Positions 1-13,524 of a stretch of 64,000 bases of DNA are shown here, piece after piece. Positions within the stretch are counted from its first letter, which is position 1; every line of letters begins with the position of its first letter. Under the pieces are notes generated by a model. It saw only the letters and a list, made by a program, of their open reading frames with translations. It made no database searches and had not been told where the DNA came from. The translations under genes and the position numbers were made by a program. Where the stretch lies: contig CM025854.1 of the NCBI GenBank assembly GCA_003952965.2, positions 2,825,788 to 2,889,787 of the forward strand, read 5' to 3'. The stretch is from Morella rubra (taxonomy: Eukaryota; Streptophyta; Magnoliopsida; Fagales; Myricaceae).

Positions 1-1692
1 TTCTGCGACATTTTTTGCTATGTCATGGAGGGTATTATTGATAATATGCTGAACAGTGAAAATTACTTATAAATAATTTGTCATTTTTTTCTGTGTTAAA
101 GCTGAAATTGAATATTACTGAGACATGTGGCTGATGAAAAGCCATAACTTGATGAGTGAAATGTATAGCCTATTGTGTTTTTGTTATTTATTTTGTTGTC
201 CACCATCTTGTTCTGGAAAAATAGGTCGTGTAGCTTCTTTGCATGAGTGTCTTTGATTTTGCGAATGATAAGAGCTTATATGCATTCCCAATGCTGTTGC
301 TCTACACGTGCACATGCATCTAATTGTCCTAACTATAGCTGTGCAAGTAATCTTACATTGTTCCTCTATAAACACTTTTTCTAGAACAAATATCGCATAA
401 ATCCGACTTGATAGACCACAGGTTTTGTCTTCAAGGAGAATCCTCTCTTTCTTTGTCTTTCCTATTCTCTATATATTTGTGTGCTAGAATAGAATTGAGT
501 TGTGCCAATATCTCCTAATATATTAAGTTGGGAGATTGAAGCTAGCTTGCTGGACCTATTTACAGCTTTCTAGTGGCTGTCTTTTTTGTCATTTTGGTTT
601 TGCTTTCCAGATGTATGGGCTATCTTAAAATCTCTTGTTTTGTGATCTCACTATCCTTTTGGTTTATTTCACGCAATCTACGAGTCAGCAATTGATTTTT
701 CTTCTTTTAAATGTCCAATGGTCTTGGACCATCTCATGACTCTGAATCTATTAAACCTTTTTCTTTTTATGTCCAACTTCTAACTTGTTAGCACTTTTGA
801 GTGCTGCTCATCATTTAGGGCTAGTCTCATGATATTCAAGTGGCAGTTACCTGGTGACGTAAGCACCACTTGTGGTGTTTGTAGTCATTTAAATGTAAAC
901 ATCAGGGGAGCCTGAGTAGTTCTCCGAACAAATTTAGTTGCCATGATTACTTTATTAGCTGGAAAGCAGATAACAAAAATCCCAGAAATATTCCTCATCC
1001 AATTGGTCCTTATACCACCAAATATGGGAGGATGCTAAGTGCGTTAAAAGAATTCCAAAGGCTCCAGCGTAGACACGTCAACGAAACAAGGTTATCTGGC
1101 TAACAGAGAGCTCTCTTCCCCCAGTGGCATGAAGAAATTTTGGGCAGTCTCAGGCAAGGATATCTATTAATGCACTTTGAATACTAAAGGTGTTAAGGTG
1201 ATGGTTGGATTATGTTCTCAATCCTTGACAATATCCCTATGCACTTGTAAGTTTGGGTGGACCTTGCTGCTGTTTGCTTTGGTGCGCTTCTGGGTTATTA
1301 TAGGCTCTACTTTGTGCAGCGGACTAGCTGCATTGCTATCACATAATCACAGTATAGACTTACCAAATCTAATTGTTGAGCATTGTTGTCATCAACGGAC
1401 AACTATTCTGAAGCATATGATTTATGACAAGCTTCCCAAATTTTGCAATTGCCTTTCAAAATACTATTGGCTGTGGCATTCAACTGTAATAATATTTTTC
1501 TAAAACTTTATCAAAGATTTTGTGCACAAGTGTGCTTGCAGATCAACAAGAAATGCCCAGAAATGGGATGGTTGGCTTCTAGGTTGACTGTATGCTTCCT
1601 ATATTGTTTTGCTCTTAAAGCAGTAAATTTATATTTGTTATTTAGTACCTGTTGGATGCTCTAATCATTTATTTGCTTGCAGGTCAGTTAAA
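1..1692. other. upstream region and probable 5' UTR intron of the FRS gene
   Basis: No protein family is recognisable here. A pyrimidine-rich tract ending in TTGCTTGCAG at about 1673-1682 is a good splice acceptor eleven bases before the ATG at 1693, so the FRS gene probably has a 5' UTR intron in this stretch. I could not place the upstream donor or the transcription start. Short ORFs at 1177-1664 have no recognisable composition and are taken as chance. Confidence 0.5.
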
Positions 1693-4104
1693 ATGGTTAT
1701 AGGAAATTATGAAGATAATACAGACAGAAATGCCAATCCTATTGGTGTTGTAGAAAGCTCTGATTCTTGTGGGAAAAAAGCATCAGTTTGGGAAATGGAG
1801 TTCGACACAGAAGAGCATGCATTCGAGTGGTACAATAAATTTGCGAGAGAGGTTGGATTTACAACTCGAAGACAGTGGAAGAATTGGGACAAGATTAGTG
1901 GAATAATATCCAGTAGAAGATTTGTGTGTTATAAAGAAGGTTTCAGAAAGAAAGACAAGCGAATGGATGTGAAAAAGCCAAGGAAAGAAACAAGAACTGG
2001 CTGCTTAGCAAGGTTGACCGTTAGTCTTCAAGCTAATGGAAAATATAAAGTCATTGACTTTGAATCAAACCATAATCACGACTTGGCTAATAAGTCATAT
2101 ACTCATATCTTACCATCTCAGAGACGTATTGGTAATGTTCAAAAGAATTATCTAAGGATTAAAAGAGAGCATGATTTGAAGCAAGGTGAAGCAGGGAGTC
2201 TTTTGGATTATTTTCATAATCAACTTTCAGAGAGTCCATCATCCTTCTTTCGTGTTCAAATGGATGTTGAAGACCAAATCACTAACATATTTTGGGCCGA
2301 TGCCAAAATGATATTAGATTATGGTCTATTTGGTGATGTGGTATTCTTTGACACGACTTACCGGACCAATAACAAATATCGACCTTTTGGAGCTTTTGTC
2401 GGCTTGAATAATCATTATCAACAGGTGGTTTTTGGTGCTTCTTTATTATATGATGAAACTAGTGAGTCATTTGAATGGTTATTCCAAATATTTCTCGAGT
2501 GCATGTCTGATAAGAAGCCAAAGACCATTTTTAGTGATCGAGATCTTGCAAAGGCAAAGGCAATTTCGGTAGTGATGCCAGAGACTTACCACAGATTTTG
2601 TTTGTGGCATCTTCACCAAAATGCTCTAAAAAGTCTTAGTGAGGTATTCAAAGGCCAAGAAACTTTTGCTGCTGATTTCGATAGTTGCATTTATGAAGGT
2701 GAGTATGAAGAGGAGTTTCTTAATGCTTGGAAGATCATGTTGGATAAATATAGTCTTCAAGACAATGAGTGGTTACAAGATTTGTTTGAAGCACGAGAGA
2801 AGTGGGCCATGGTGTATGGACGAAATACATTTTCTGGTGGTAAGAGAAGCATGCAACTCAATAAGAGCTTCAATGCCCGTTTAAGAAATTATCTCAAGCC
2901 TGATCTAGATTTGGTGCAATTTCTCAATCATTTTCAAAGGACAATTGATGATTTGCGATACAATGAGGTACGTGCAAACTATGACATGAGTCAAAAAATT
3001 CCTATTTTGAAAGTTAATATTCCTTTGTTAAGGCATGCCAGAGAAGTCTACACCGAGGCAATTTTTGAAATGTTTCAAGATGAGTTTGAGAAGTCATTGA
3101 TGGTGGTTATTAACACTTTCTATCAAAATGGCTCTGATTGCGAGTATAAAGTTCATACTTATGGAAATTCTAGACAACATACGGTTACCTCCTCAAGTGA
3201 CTTGATTACTTGTAGTTGTAAAAATTTTGAGTTTGTTGGAATTCTATGCAGTCATGTTCTGAAAGTGCTTGATGATATGAAAATTAAGATGATGATTCCG
3301 GAACAATATATATTGAAGAGGTGGACTAAGATTGCAAGGGCTGGAATTGGTGTGGATATTCACGGGTGTGAAGGGCATAGTGATCCTAAGATAGAAATGA
3401 GAACACGTTATAGAAACTTGTGCAATGCATATGTGAGATTGATAGGTAAGGCTGCTGAATCAAAAGAAGCATGTGATTTCTTAGCAAGTTATGCAAGTGA
3501 ATTAAATGCAAAAGTCGAAGAATACTTGAAGGTGCAATCTTTGAGCGAAACAGGTGTTCCTTCCTCAACCTTTTGCGATCTAAGTGAACAAGATGTTGTA
3601 TTTGATAGAAATGCCCTGGTGAGCACAAAGATCACGCAAGCAAAAATTGGGAAAGAGCAATACAAAAGTGGTCTTGAAGAGGGACAAAAAGGGAAAAAAT
3701 GCAAGACGGTCCATAGTTCCACACACACTGTACCATCTCCAACTACATGTGTTCCAACTTTGCAGCATGAACCTGAGGTATGACACCATAATATGAATTG
3801 AATATATCCTGATGAAATAGTGGTACAAGTATTACGTGACTCTATCTTGTTATTGATGTTGTGGTATTACTACCGTTGTGTTCGTTAGTATTTAAACCCA
3901 GTAAACCCTGCTATATGGAGCACTAATGAACAGGTTCAGACGACACATTCTCAGAGCTTCACTCAATTCAGTGGTACGTATTGTTTTTATTTTCAAAAAT
4001 TCCTGAGAGTTGTATCCAATTTAAAAGATGCATATGTATTTTAAGGTGCTGAGGATCATATATGAATGTCGAATGGAGGAATTGCAGTGAAAAAGCCGAC
4101 CTAG
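1693..4104 (+). CDS. FAR1-related sequence (FRS) family protein, domesticated MULE transposase
   Basis: Exon 1 is 1693-3777. Two short 3' exons are proposed at 3934-3973 (after AACAG, donor GTACGT) and 4088-4104 (after TTGCAG, ending TAG), giving about 713 residues; without splicing the frame stops at 3783. Domain order is typical of the family. A FAR1/WRKY-GCM1-like zinc finger lies at about residues 40-130 (RFVCYKEG, TGCLARL, NHNHDL). A MULE-type transposase core follows, with DTTY at residue 220 and SDRD near 280, then WHLHQNALK. A SWIM zinc finger has CSC at 507-509 and CSH shortly after. FAR1/FHY3 relatives are nuclear transcription factors derived from Mutator transposases, with roles in light and development. 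No terminal inverted repeats are seen and introns are present, so this is a host gene. The 3' exons are inferred from splice signals only. Confidence 0.88.
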
Positions 4105-4991
4105 CTTTTGTAGTTAAGGTACAAGATGTAGTTTTAGGGGTACTTGTTCGAATATAATGGTTATATTTTAGCTTTAGTGCTAAAGTATTGTGATTTGGCA
4201 GGCTCGTTGAATGAAGAGCATTGTACAGAGTTAAAAGATTGAACAAAAAGAGCTTTTTGATTTCTTCTTGACTTGACTAGATGTTCAGAATTTCTGTTTG
4301 TAGTGTTCTGGAAAATGTCCTTCTGTAATGCTGTAGGCATGGATCAAAGTATATTTCCAACTCATGTACAGCTTCCTTCCTGCTAACTTGTAATTGTGTC
4401 TTTGATGTATGCTAAATCGCATATTGTTGATAATATCAAGCCATGTTTTCTCTCAGCATCTTTTTTTCTGTTACGCTCTTTTTCTTCGAGAGGTACAGAG
4501 CCAGTGAGTTTGACCAAGAACCCCTGTTCTAAGCTACAAACTTAAGAAACCACTTAGCTGTCTCAGAAGGAAAAGGAACAGACGGAATCTTAATGACTGT
4601 TCAGTAGAAAATTTTAAGATGACGACTAATATTTTTGAGCAATTGGGTTGGGCATGCATATTGTTTGTTTGGTAGGAAGTGGTAGAAAGTGTTAGCTTAT
4701 CATCCTCTTTGTAAAGGAGGTGCCGATGTGTCAGACTCCTTCACAAAGCAAAACTGCTAATTGTGATCACATGACAGGTCACAGAATTTAATGGTCACGT
4801 GATTAGGAAATAGATAGATTCACACTATTTATAGAAGGTCAGGAAAAGTCCAATTTTAATTCATGCCAGAAAAGGGAGAAAAGGAAAACTGAATGATCTT
4901 CCTTGTTCGTTTGAATATACAATGGTTATACCTATCTGAGCCTATAACATAATAAACAACCTAAACACAAAAATAATCAAATCTTTGCAGC
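4105..4991. other. convergent intergenic region between the FRS and transporter genes
   Basis: This holds the 3' flank of the FRS gene on + and of the transporter gene on -. No ORF with family-like composition is present. Both 3' UTRs should lie here, but no polyadenylation signal could be assigned with confidence. Confidence 0.5.
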
Positions 4992-7900
4992 TTAAATGGT
5001 CAAGTTGTGAAAAGGGGAACTGCTGTGAAATCTTTTCAGCGAACTCAACAATTGGGATGCCAGCTTCGGTGGGAACCAACCTGAAAGGTTAGCAATTACA
5101 AATGCCAGGAATACCTGCAAGAAGACCAAATTGACGAATAAATGACATGCATAAATCTGAAGAAATTACGTTTCTAAATAGGTATAAAGGCAATATTTTA
5201 TTCAAAAGAACAGGACTATTTTTTCAACCAAGTACAACTTTTTTTTTTTCCCCCATTCTTTTTAAAGTTTCAGGCAATTTGTTGACGTCAAAAAATAAAA
5301 TAAATAGTTTTAGCTTCGTATAATTATCTACCTTCTTAATTAAATTTTTCTTATGAACTATTTATAATAGTTTGATAATACACTTACAAAATCAAATTCG
5401 ATTAAAAAAAATTAAATAATTCATCGGGCCTTTGAGTTAAGGCGTATAGATGATGAGACATTTTATTGAGCCAATAAGTAAAGAAAAATTACCCTTCACT
5501 GCCACAAACTATTACGTACTTCGGCACAAACTTTAGAAGCCGCGGAACTATTACTTTGAGCAATTAATTTGGACAACTTTAAGACTCTTTGCAAATGACA
5601 ATTTTGGCCAAAATTCTCTCCATGCAAACATTACCATGCCATACATTTGATGATTTCGCCTTAGTAGATAATTTTAGTAATGAATGCTTGTAATGTAGTG
5701 GGGAAAAATTCTACAAAGGCGACTATTTGAAGAAAATTCTTAGAAGAAATTCAGCTTTCAGACGTCTGATCACCTGAACTGAGCCAAGAATGTAAATGAT
5801 TGAATAGTGCCGGCCGTGGATCACCATGTCCTCCAACATGGCAAGTGGTATTGTAAGTGAGGCACCTAGTGCCGCCACCAAAGGGGTGGTCCAAACAACA
5901 CCCAATGCCCTGCGAAAGTGAAAAAAAAGAAAAGAAAAATGGATTAGAAGATAAGGAAAACTAGGATGCACAACAAGACAGTAAAAGAAAAAAGTTGTTT
6001 TCCTCCGTCATACCAGAAATAGTCGGAGAGGAAACTTCCAGCAAAGCAATTGGCAAGAACAACAACTGCTTCTGCAGAGTCAGGTAGTACGAATTTGGGT
6101 TCAATGCCTAATGCACTTAGAGGCCATCCTGCAAGGGACACAGCAAAAACATAACCAATCAATGCTAAAGCCACCGGTTGAAACCACTTTGTAGTTTGGA
6201 TTAGAATTTTCTGTAATTTCTTGCCCGAATTGTACCATGTAATTTGGAGAGAGATAAACACAATAGATAGATCTCACACCATTTAATGCTGCCCACATGA
6301 GCCTTACACAGTAAGATCTATTTATTGAATCTATCTCTCTCTAAATTTCATGGTGCAATTTAGCAGAAAATTATAGGAATCTTCATTCCTTTTGCAGTTT
6401 GCTAATTTAGATAGGTGCCTATTGCTTGTACTAAAGGGAATAGAGAGGTTAGTCTGAACATCGCTCTTACCTAGCCACCAAAAGGAAACAAGGGAGGATA
6501 ATCCAATGTATCCGAGTAACTTTTGCATATCCACCTTTTCTCCTTCTTCCCCGGCAAACTTTTTTAGTAGCACTGCAGGATTGTTATGTTGTCAATGAAA
6601 TATAGAATGAAGATTCGAAGAACTATACAAAGAAATTTTTGTTTTGTTTTGTTGTGAATGGAATAGAAGATGTTTGACCTGTAAATAGTCCATCAGTCAT
6701 AGCCGAGACCAAAGCAAAAAGATACCCTACAAAAGAATGGTTTCTGTCACCAGATCCCACAACAGGAAGGTGAAAAAAGAAGGAAAGTAGTTAGTTCCTA
6801 CTATGGATAAGAAATACTCAAAAAAATCAGGCAGATAGGATACACAGAGAAAAATGAAAATGAAAACCAGCAGGAACTGCAGTATGCAAAAACTTCCGAA
6901 AAAATAAGCAGCGTAGGTCCAATAGCATGGAGGGCAACAGTGCAAAGACCAACCAAAACTGAAAGAAAGTGCATTAGCTTTGTTTAGAAATACATGATTG
7001 CCAGTGATTTTCTCTGTGGAAACCTAGGAAAGTAGTAGACCATGCATGGGATATGGGAGCAAAACGCATATAAGAACAGAAAAATATAGAAAAACAAGTG
7101 AGGATTTGGTAGCTTATTTTTGGTTTGAGATTTTTTGTTTTTTCCCACAAAAGATTTGTCTTTATGTTGTTCGTTAGTATAAACCTTCGATGATCTCATA
7201 TCTCTAAACTTACCTTTAGTCGAATTCCAAAAGAAATGGTAAAGCTCCTATATTTGACAAGTGAAAGCAAAATTCATAGTAGAAATCCATAGAAGATCTA
7301 ACCAATTGGCAAGATATGACCAGGACAAGAAAACATACAAGGATTCGCTTGACTGGGGTTCATCCACCGCCCAAGTCTTCCCGTATGTTGTCATGGCAAC
7401 ACCAGCCATGCTGACAAAAACAGCAACAAAATTTAATGCGTTTATAGTGTCCTGTCCCAGCAATGCACCGATCAGAAGAGTGAAAAGTCCTGAAGTGGAG
7501 AATAATATTGTGGTGCTGGCAACGCTTATTCGTTCGAGTGCTGCATTCATACAATACTGCAAAAGAACATCAAACATGATGAATATTGCGTGTTCTGATG
7601 TGAACTAGGACTTGTGCAGTAGGTTATGACATTTACATGGGGAACTTTATACTAAGCCTGAAAAAGAGAATCTAAATCGTATTTCAGAGATCAGGGCACA
7701 CGATAAATAAGGCATAGAAGCATCTAAAGTTCAAGGTTCAGAATTTGAGACAAATGTCTCGCATAAAAGAACCAGCAATGGAAAATATTAAAGACAAAAA
7801 AATAAAATAAAATCTAGTACTGTGTCTGACTACTTACCTCTGATAGGAACCAGAGAGGACCAATGAACAAGCCTAATATAGCAACTTCCTTTGTGCTGAG

Positions 7901-8425
7901 CTTTCTAGGATGTATCAGGAAGTCTTCATCGTCTTGGCTATCGTAAGTAGTTGGCTTTTCTTGATCTTTTTGGGAATGCAGGTAGTTAACATCCTTTTTT
8001 TCATCAGCCAAAGGTTGCTGTTGTTCGATGTCCAAATTGCCATGTTCACGATTTTTCTGCGTTGGGGAATCAAGTCCCCTCGATGACTCGCCAGTAGCAG
8101 TTTTAGCACTATTGCAAGACCCACGTCTTAGAAATTTCAGAAACCAGTCCTTGATGAATGCTATTGGAAGATAAGCTGCCAACAGAGATATGCCGAGATA
8201 TGTTACTGCAAATGGGTGCTTGTAGTCTGTGAAAATACCCTGTTGAATAAATATTAGTCAGGTAAACTACAAAAGCTCCAGAGTTTCCATATTTAATATT
8301 TTACATTGTCATACCAGTAGAGTCTGAGAGGGAGAAGAGCTTACCTGGGTGATTTCTGCAGAGGTGACCCACATTATGATAACAGTTATGATGAGGAGTA
8401 ACCCTCCCCTATATCTCCAACCCAT
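4992..8425 (-). CDS. SLC35F5-like / EamA-type drug-metabolite transporter, intact eight-exon gene
   Basis: Eight exons on the minus strand join in frame: 8345-8425, 7838-8239, 7339-7556, 6679-6743, 6471-6572, 6014-6128, 5774-5909 and 4992-5114. They total 1242 nt, or 413 residues. All junctions obey GT-AG and phases agree. The start MGWRYRGG followed by a hydrophobic stretch and WVTSAEITQ, and the later blocks GIFTDYKHPFAVTYLG, LLKKFAGEEGEKVDMQKL, WPLSALGIEPKF, FLSDYFWALGVVWTTPLV and HYSIIYILGSVQV, are hallmarks of the plant SLC35F5/THI74-like group. Family members are about ten-helix membrane proteins of the drug/metabolite transporter superfamily. The substrate is not established and cannot be read from sequence. 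A hydrophilic loop rich in D, E, K and Q lies in exon 2 after the second helix. The exon 3-4 junction uses a TGACAG acceptor at about 6744, chosen because it keeps frame and aligns with the paralogue. A 5'-truncated paralogue lies 2.2 kb away on the same strand. Confidence 0.9.
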
Positions 8426-10613
8426 CAGTACTCAAAAGTTTTCTAAGAAAGGAAAACTCTTTGTCTCAAATGTGCTTCAGATGAATTTGAGTTTATTTCA
8501 AATGAGAAGCTTTGATAGACTAAAGGAAAGTGAATGTTAACAGGGCTTAAATAGCCACCTCAAGTTCTGAAATCCTTTTCCTCTAGTGGAATTCCCTGCT
8601 TAAAGTAGCCTTGTTGGGAAAAAGAATCATTAAAAAAAACCTGAGCAAAATTTTCAAAACCTTGTAACGAAGTGGGGAAGGTAAAAACTAGCCAAAATCC
8701 AACTTGGACAGGCAAGCGCATGAATATACTAGCATCTAACAGTGAGAAAATGGAGAACTTGGCACTCACGACAGACAGCATCGTTCCTATTTTTGTCTTT
8801 ACCGTTCCCCAATTCTAGAGTCCCGCATCAATGCTACTGGACGGCCGCCACTTTTTTTTTTAACCGAGTATATACTTGGTACACAAGGGTGGTGGAAACT
8901 TATCATGACTTCTCCAAAATTTTCTGTGATTCAAATTTCAAAGCAAAACCAGTGACATTCAACAGTGTCAGGTGATATACTGCATTAGTTCTTACTCCAA
9001 ATCATAGTGCGGGAATGGAGACAAGATTCCAGTTGGAGCATGTGCCAGAGTAAAATCACCGACATCTTTGGCAACTTCGTGGGTGATTCAAAGGATTCGG
9101 TTTTAAGAAAAAAGAAAGATTCACATCTGAAGGAACTTTTTGTGAACGCGGCGAAGGGGAAGTGTGAATGCGTCCTAATAATTCCAAAAATGTAGAAGAC
9201 AGATTCCTATCAGCAACATTTCTTTCCCTATACTTTTAAGAACAGGGTCCACTTTTAGTTTAGACTATGTTGACTTCATTCCCTGTGATCGTTGACTTGA
9301 TTCCGTAGGAGTTACGTTACCAAGTTCATTTTGACTCCCACTTCCACGTACATTCATATCATCTTTGAAGTTACAAGACTAGAAAGTGGAAGAAGAAAGA
9401 AGAAGAAGAAAACAACTTTGATGACGAATGCGTATGCATCATATCCCATAAAGGATTACCAAACATTATTTAAAGAAAGTTCGAGACGGAGAATTCTTCA
9501 CAAACTGGACCCGTCACCACCAAGTCCGTGGTTTTTGTTGAAAAATCTGCGTTGGCATACAGATTTGGGCTTGAAAAAGCAGGGGTATAATTCGTGCGTA
9601 GTTGTAGATCTGCAGTCCTCCGCCAATTATTCACAAATTGCATGATATGCCTAACTCCTAATTGAATGTTAATCTAAACCCATGCTTAGCTGAGAGAAAT
9701 CTTCATTAGAATATGTGCTACTCTTTGTCATCGTCCTCAGCCAATAGTCTTTAATACTTAGAAAAATGAATTGGCCTCGCGTTTACATGAGTGTGGTCAG
9801 ACCGAACCCGTAAGCATACGCACCGAGGAGAAAACAAACAGAAGTAGAGCATGCCTGATGACTAGGATACCAACAGATTTCATACCTTAATAATTATTTT
9901 AGACGTGTTTAAGCCAAACCGAAGTCTCTTAAGCGTGTTTTATCCTATAATTAGCATGTGACAATTGTTATAAACAATTACTTTGGTTTGGACATCCCCA
10001 TGATCCAATCCCGAGGGTGTCAAAATCAACTTCAGCAAAAGTCAAAATTGCACAAAATTGGTTTTAGCCCGAGAGTGAGTTCCTATATCCTCAAGTCAAG
10101 CTGCTCTGGTAGCTAAGAAGGGGTTGTCCTGCTTTGGTAGGGACATTCTCTCTTTGTTTTTGCCATATTTTCTCCTGTACCCACCTCAACCAAGGGGAAT
10201 ATGGTAGCCTGAAAAATATTCGCTCTTTTTCTTTCACTGTCTTTCTCTTGCTTCATCTTAGGTGTCTATGAGAGATTAGAACCCGGCACAAATCTTATGA
10301 AGTGTATGCAAAGTATTGAGTTGGCAAAAACCAGTCTCTTCAAACAGTGAATATGAAAGAACTTATGACAAAATATCACTAAAGTAATTCCAAATCTACC
10401 TGGAGTCATGTCTTCACCAATCATCCAAGTAAATGAACAGCCAGATTCTGATTTATTAATACATTTAGTTTAAAATTAGCTTTCCTGCACAAGGCCTCCA
10501 ATAAAAAGACGACAAAAAGAAGTCTAGCTCCAAGGCCATACATCATCAAGGCTAAGAGAGAAAAGAATGGTCCAAGAAGAGAATAAGAGATCGCAACATT
10601 TTCGTCGGTGAAC
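8426..10613. other. spacer between tandem transporter paralogues, including the promoter of the intact copy
   Basis: No gene is recognised. The part nearest 8426 should carry the promoter and 5' UTR of the intact transporter gene. Open frames at 8742-8975, 9007-9195 and 9331-9645 have no recognisable domain and no splice support. A cluster of TTGACT motifs is listed separately. Confidence 0.5.
9270..9336. promoter_or_regulatory. cluster of three W-box-like TTGACT motifs
   Basis: TTGACT occurs at 9270-9275, 9292-9297 and 9331-9336, about 850-910 bp upstream of the transporter start codon at 8425. TTGAC(C/T) is the WRKY transcription factor binding site. Three in 67 bp is more than expected in AT-rich DNA, but function is inferred only. 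Confidence 0.3.
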
Positions 10614-12922
10614 TCAAGATCTGTGAAACCACTTCTGTGTGAACCAATCAGAAAGGTTAGCTACTACAAATCCAAGGAATACCCGCAATGGATGATTGAA
10701 AAATAAGTAAATTGTGTGTTACTAAGTGCTTAGGCTTATTTTTTCCACCCTCTAACTCGAGGAAACTGTTGTTTATGTTTGGTACCCGTACAGAAAATAA
10801 GACAAAATTACAAGAGCAAAGCCCTGTAGAACAAGTAATAGTGACATACTTCATTTACCTGAGCTGAACCGATAACATATATTATTGAATAGTGCTGACC
10901 ATAAATCAGAATGTCCTCCACCATGCCAAGAGGTATCGTAAGTGAAGCCCCTAGTGCAGCTACCAGTGGTGAAGTCCAAACAATAGCTAATGCCCTGGAA
11001 GTAGGATAAACTCTAATCAGTAGAACAAGACAATTAAGATGCATTGAATTTAATTTGAAAATAGATTTTCCTCCTAATATACCAGAAATAATCAGAAAGA
11101 AAGCTTCCAACAAAACCATTCATAAGAATAACTTCTTCCACTTCAGCAGAGGTGGGCAATCCAAGCTTGGGTTCAATGCCCATGGAAGTCAGAGGCCACA
11201 CTAGAAACAAGAATGTAAAAATATTAATTTTCAATGTCATGAAGGATATCAAACAGAGATAATGAGATATTGATAGAGATATATCTTTGCTTTCAAGGCG
11301 AAGCAATTCATTGACATTTGCATGTGAAACACCATGGACGCAACTAAAGCAGCATTGGCAGTAACAACCCACGACAAATAGAAGGGGCCAAAAGTTGAAG
11401 CCCCATCAGTAACTAGATCTATTTTTCACAATCTTTGTGTTACCGTAGAGAGAAGTATTCAAATGAAAGCAATGATATGATTTCATTCCATTCTTAGACA
11501 AACAATAGGTGCTGTGCAGGTGATTTAAAAGGTACAAAAACTGCTAGTTTGACTAACTTGGTGGCCTTCACAAGATCCTTTTTCTCTTCTGGATATTCTA
11601 GAATGAGATGATTCAAGACATGTTGCTGTCTGAAGTACTAGCCACCATAGCTGCATACATATGTGGTTTTAGATATCAAGAGAAGAAACATAGTATAGGA
11701 ACGATGGCAGGAGGGCCTTTTTATCTACCAACAGAGGGAGAAAAGAAGGGTGTTTGCTCCCCTTTACAATAGGAAGAAAGAAAGAAGGGTCAAAGTGTAA
11801 ATTTATGGGTAAAGAGATGGATGGTGCAACTTTTCACTATGTAGGTTGTTGAAACTACAGCAAAAAGCGCAACTCTGAACTTCACAAAGATTCAGGATTT
11901 AATCAAAAGAAGGAAAAAAGCCCCATCCACAAATCTGGTTGGTTTAAAGATAAATAGTTTTAAATGATCCAGTTCTTCAATACAGCCTTCCAATAGTTTT
12001 TGCTGGTTTTAAGTTGGACGTAAATGTTCGTACTATAAGTAAAGGAGATGAAAATACCAGTCCTACTATATGAGGCCCTAGGGCTCCAAAAACATGTGAC
12101 TGCCTACACTTATAGCCATGAATCTTGCCATCGGATAATTATTCTTTTTGGAATTGGCAGTTCCACCACATGCTTACCATCCAAGGGTGAAGTATGCATT
12201 TGCCAGAACTTCCAATGGATTCTCTTTTTAATTTGACTCATACCCCAACATTGCAGGAGAACCATTGATTTCATGTCACAGTAAAGTTCTCGCCTCTGAT
12301 GTGTACTATTGTTATGGCAAGCCAGGTTATGTTACTGCAGTGATGACAGCACATATGAAGAAGCACTGATGCATTGCAAATATTTCTGAACTCTGTCTTC
12401 AGAAGCAAACTTATCCATGGATCAAACACTACAGTAGAATAAGAGAGCTATGGCAATCCGTGATTTAAAACTCAAAATGAAGTCAGTTAATTAACAAGGA
12501 GATAAATGGCTGGTTCTGGAAAAGGAAACATCAGGAAATGCACATTTGAACAAAAACTTATGAACTCAAACATAGGATATAGGATGAACAGAACTAGAGT
12601 GCCACGCCACTAGAACAAATCATTTACAGTGACAGGAATTTGAAAAGTCTAGCAGGCAGCTTAATCATACCAAGCCACCAAAGAACAAGCAGCATGAATA
12701 ATCCAATACAGCCAAATAACTTTTGCACATCTACCCTTTCACCCTCTCCAGCAAAATTTTTGAGAAGCACTGCAGTATTGTATTCACAACAAAGAACATC
12801 AATATTATGTATTACACAAAGGCATAACAATAGAAAGAGAAGAGACTCAACCAGTAAATAGTCCATAGGTAATAGATGACAGAACTGCAAAAAGATCACC
12901 CAGAAGGGAATGCTTCCCGTCG
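10614..12922 (-). pseudogene. 5'-truncated SLC35F5-like transporter paralogue (exons 4-8 only)
   Basis: Exons equivalent to 4-8 of the intact neighbour are recognisable: 12852-12922 (DGKHSLLGDLF), 12671-12769 (LLKNFAGEGERVDVQKLFG), 11083-11200 ([14 protein letters not shown]), 10859-10994 (ALAIVWTSPLVAALGAS) and 10614-10682 (VFLGFVVANLSDWF). Internal exon lengths match the intact gene except for gain or loss of whole codons. Exons 1-3 are absent: homology ends in the intron and at about 13153 the sequence switches to LINE/PPR material. The acceptor of the last exon reads GCGG instead of GCAG at 10683-10684, so normal splicing is lost. The last exon is also shorter than in the intact gene. The 1.5-kb intron 11201-12670 holds no recognisable gene. 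Confidence 0.85.
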
Positions 12923-13152
12923 CTGAATGCGAAAAAGCAATCATTAGTTGTTCCTTAAGAATCTGCTCTATAAAGCTCAAGCTAATAAAAAAAACCAGAC
13001 CTAACAAAAAATCATGTATGGTAGCATCTAACTTCCAGAATTGTTCGATTAAGATTGTAACCTTAAAGCATGCAATTAGATAGAGAACAGAGTCAGACTT
13101 TTTAGGTGGAGGCAATTTATCGCGACTTTACTGAGAAATGGTTCAAGTTCTT

Positions 13153-13524
13153 TTGCAAACTCGGAGGGAACCAACCAATAACTGGTTTACCAACAGAACA
13201 AAGGGACCAAGCTCAAGAATGCTCAGCATAGAGCCTTCTAACTTTAATCACAATAGCTGCAGCATTAATAGCTACCTCATTATGCACCAATTGATTTCTG
13301 GAGTACCAGATAGTATCCATAAGAATAGCTGAGAACCTAATAAAATTCAGGACCTGATCAGGGGGAATGCCGAAGGCCTTATCAGGTTCTAGAATCAACT
13401 TGATTCGTTACTCAATAGAATTACCTTGTAGGGAATGTGAAACAAAGGTCCAGAGGGATTCTCTCCGGGCAATGATCGCCAATGGGCAAAGGAAGAAAAG
13501 GTGGAGGAGGGATTCCTCACCATT
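13153..13524 (-). mobile_element. fragment of L1-type LINE 3' region (zf-RVT / RNase H linker)
   Basis: The minus strand encodes AFGIPPDQVLNFIRFSAI and NQLVHNEVAINAAAIV, matching the LINE tail at 49575-50600. Such sequence lies between the zf-RVT and RNase H domains of plant L1 ORF2. It was carried here as part of the segmental duplication rather than by a new retrotransposition: it begins abruptly and has no poly(A) tail. Confidence 0.75.

Noticed and set aside
1693-3783. Active Mutator-like transposon
   Set aside because: The MULE core is embedded in a FAR1-type protein with FAR1 and SWIM zinc fingers, introns are inferred and no terminal inverted repeats are seen; it fits a domesticated FRS gene.
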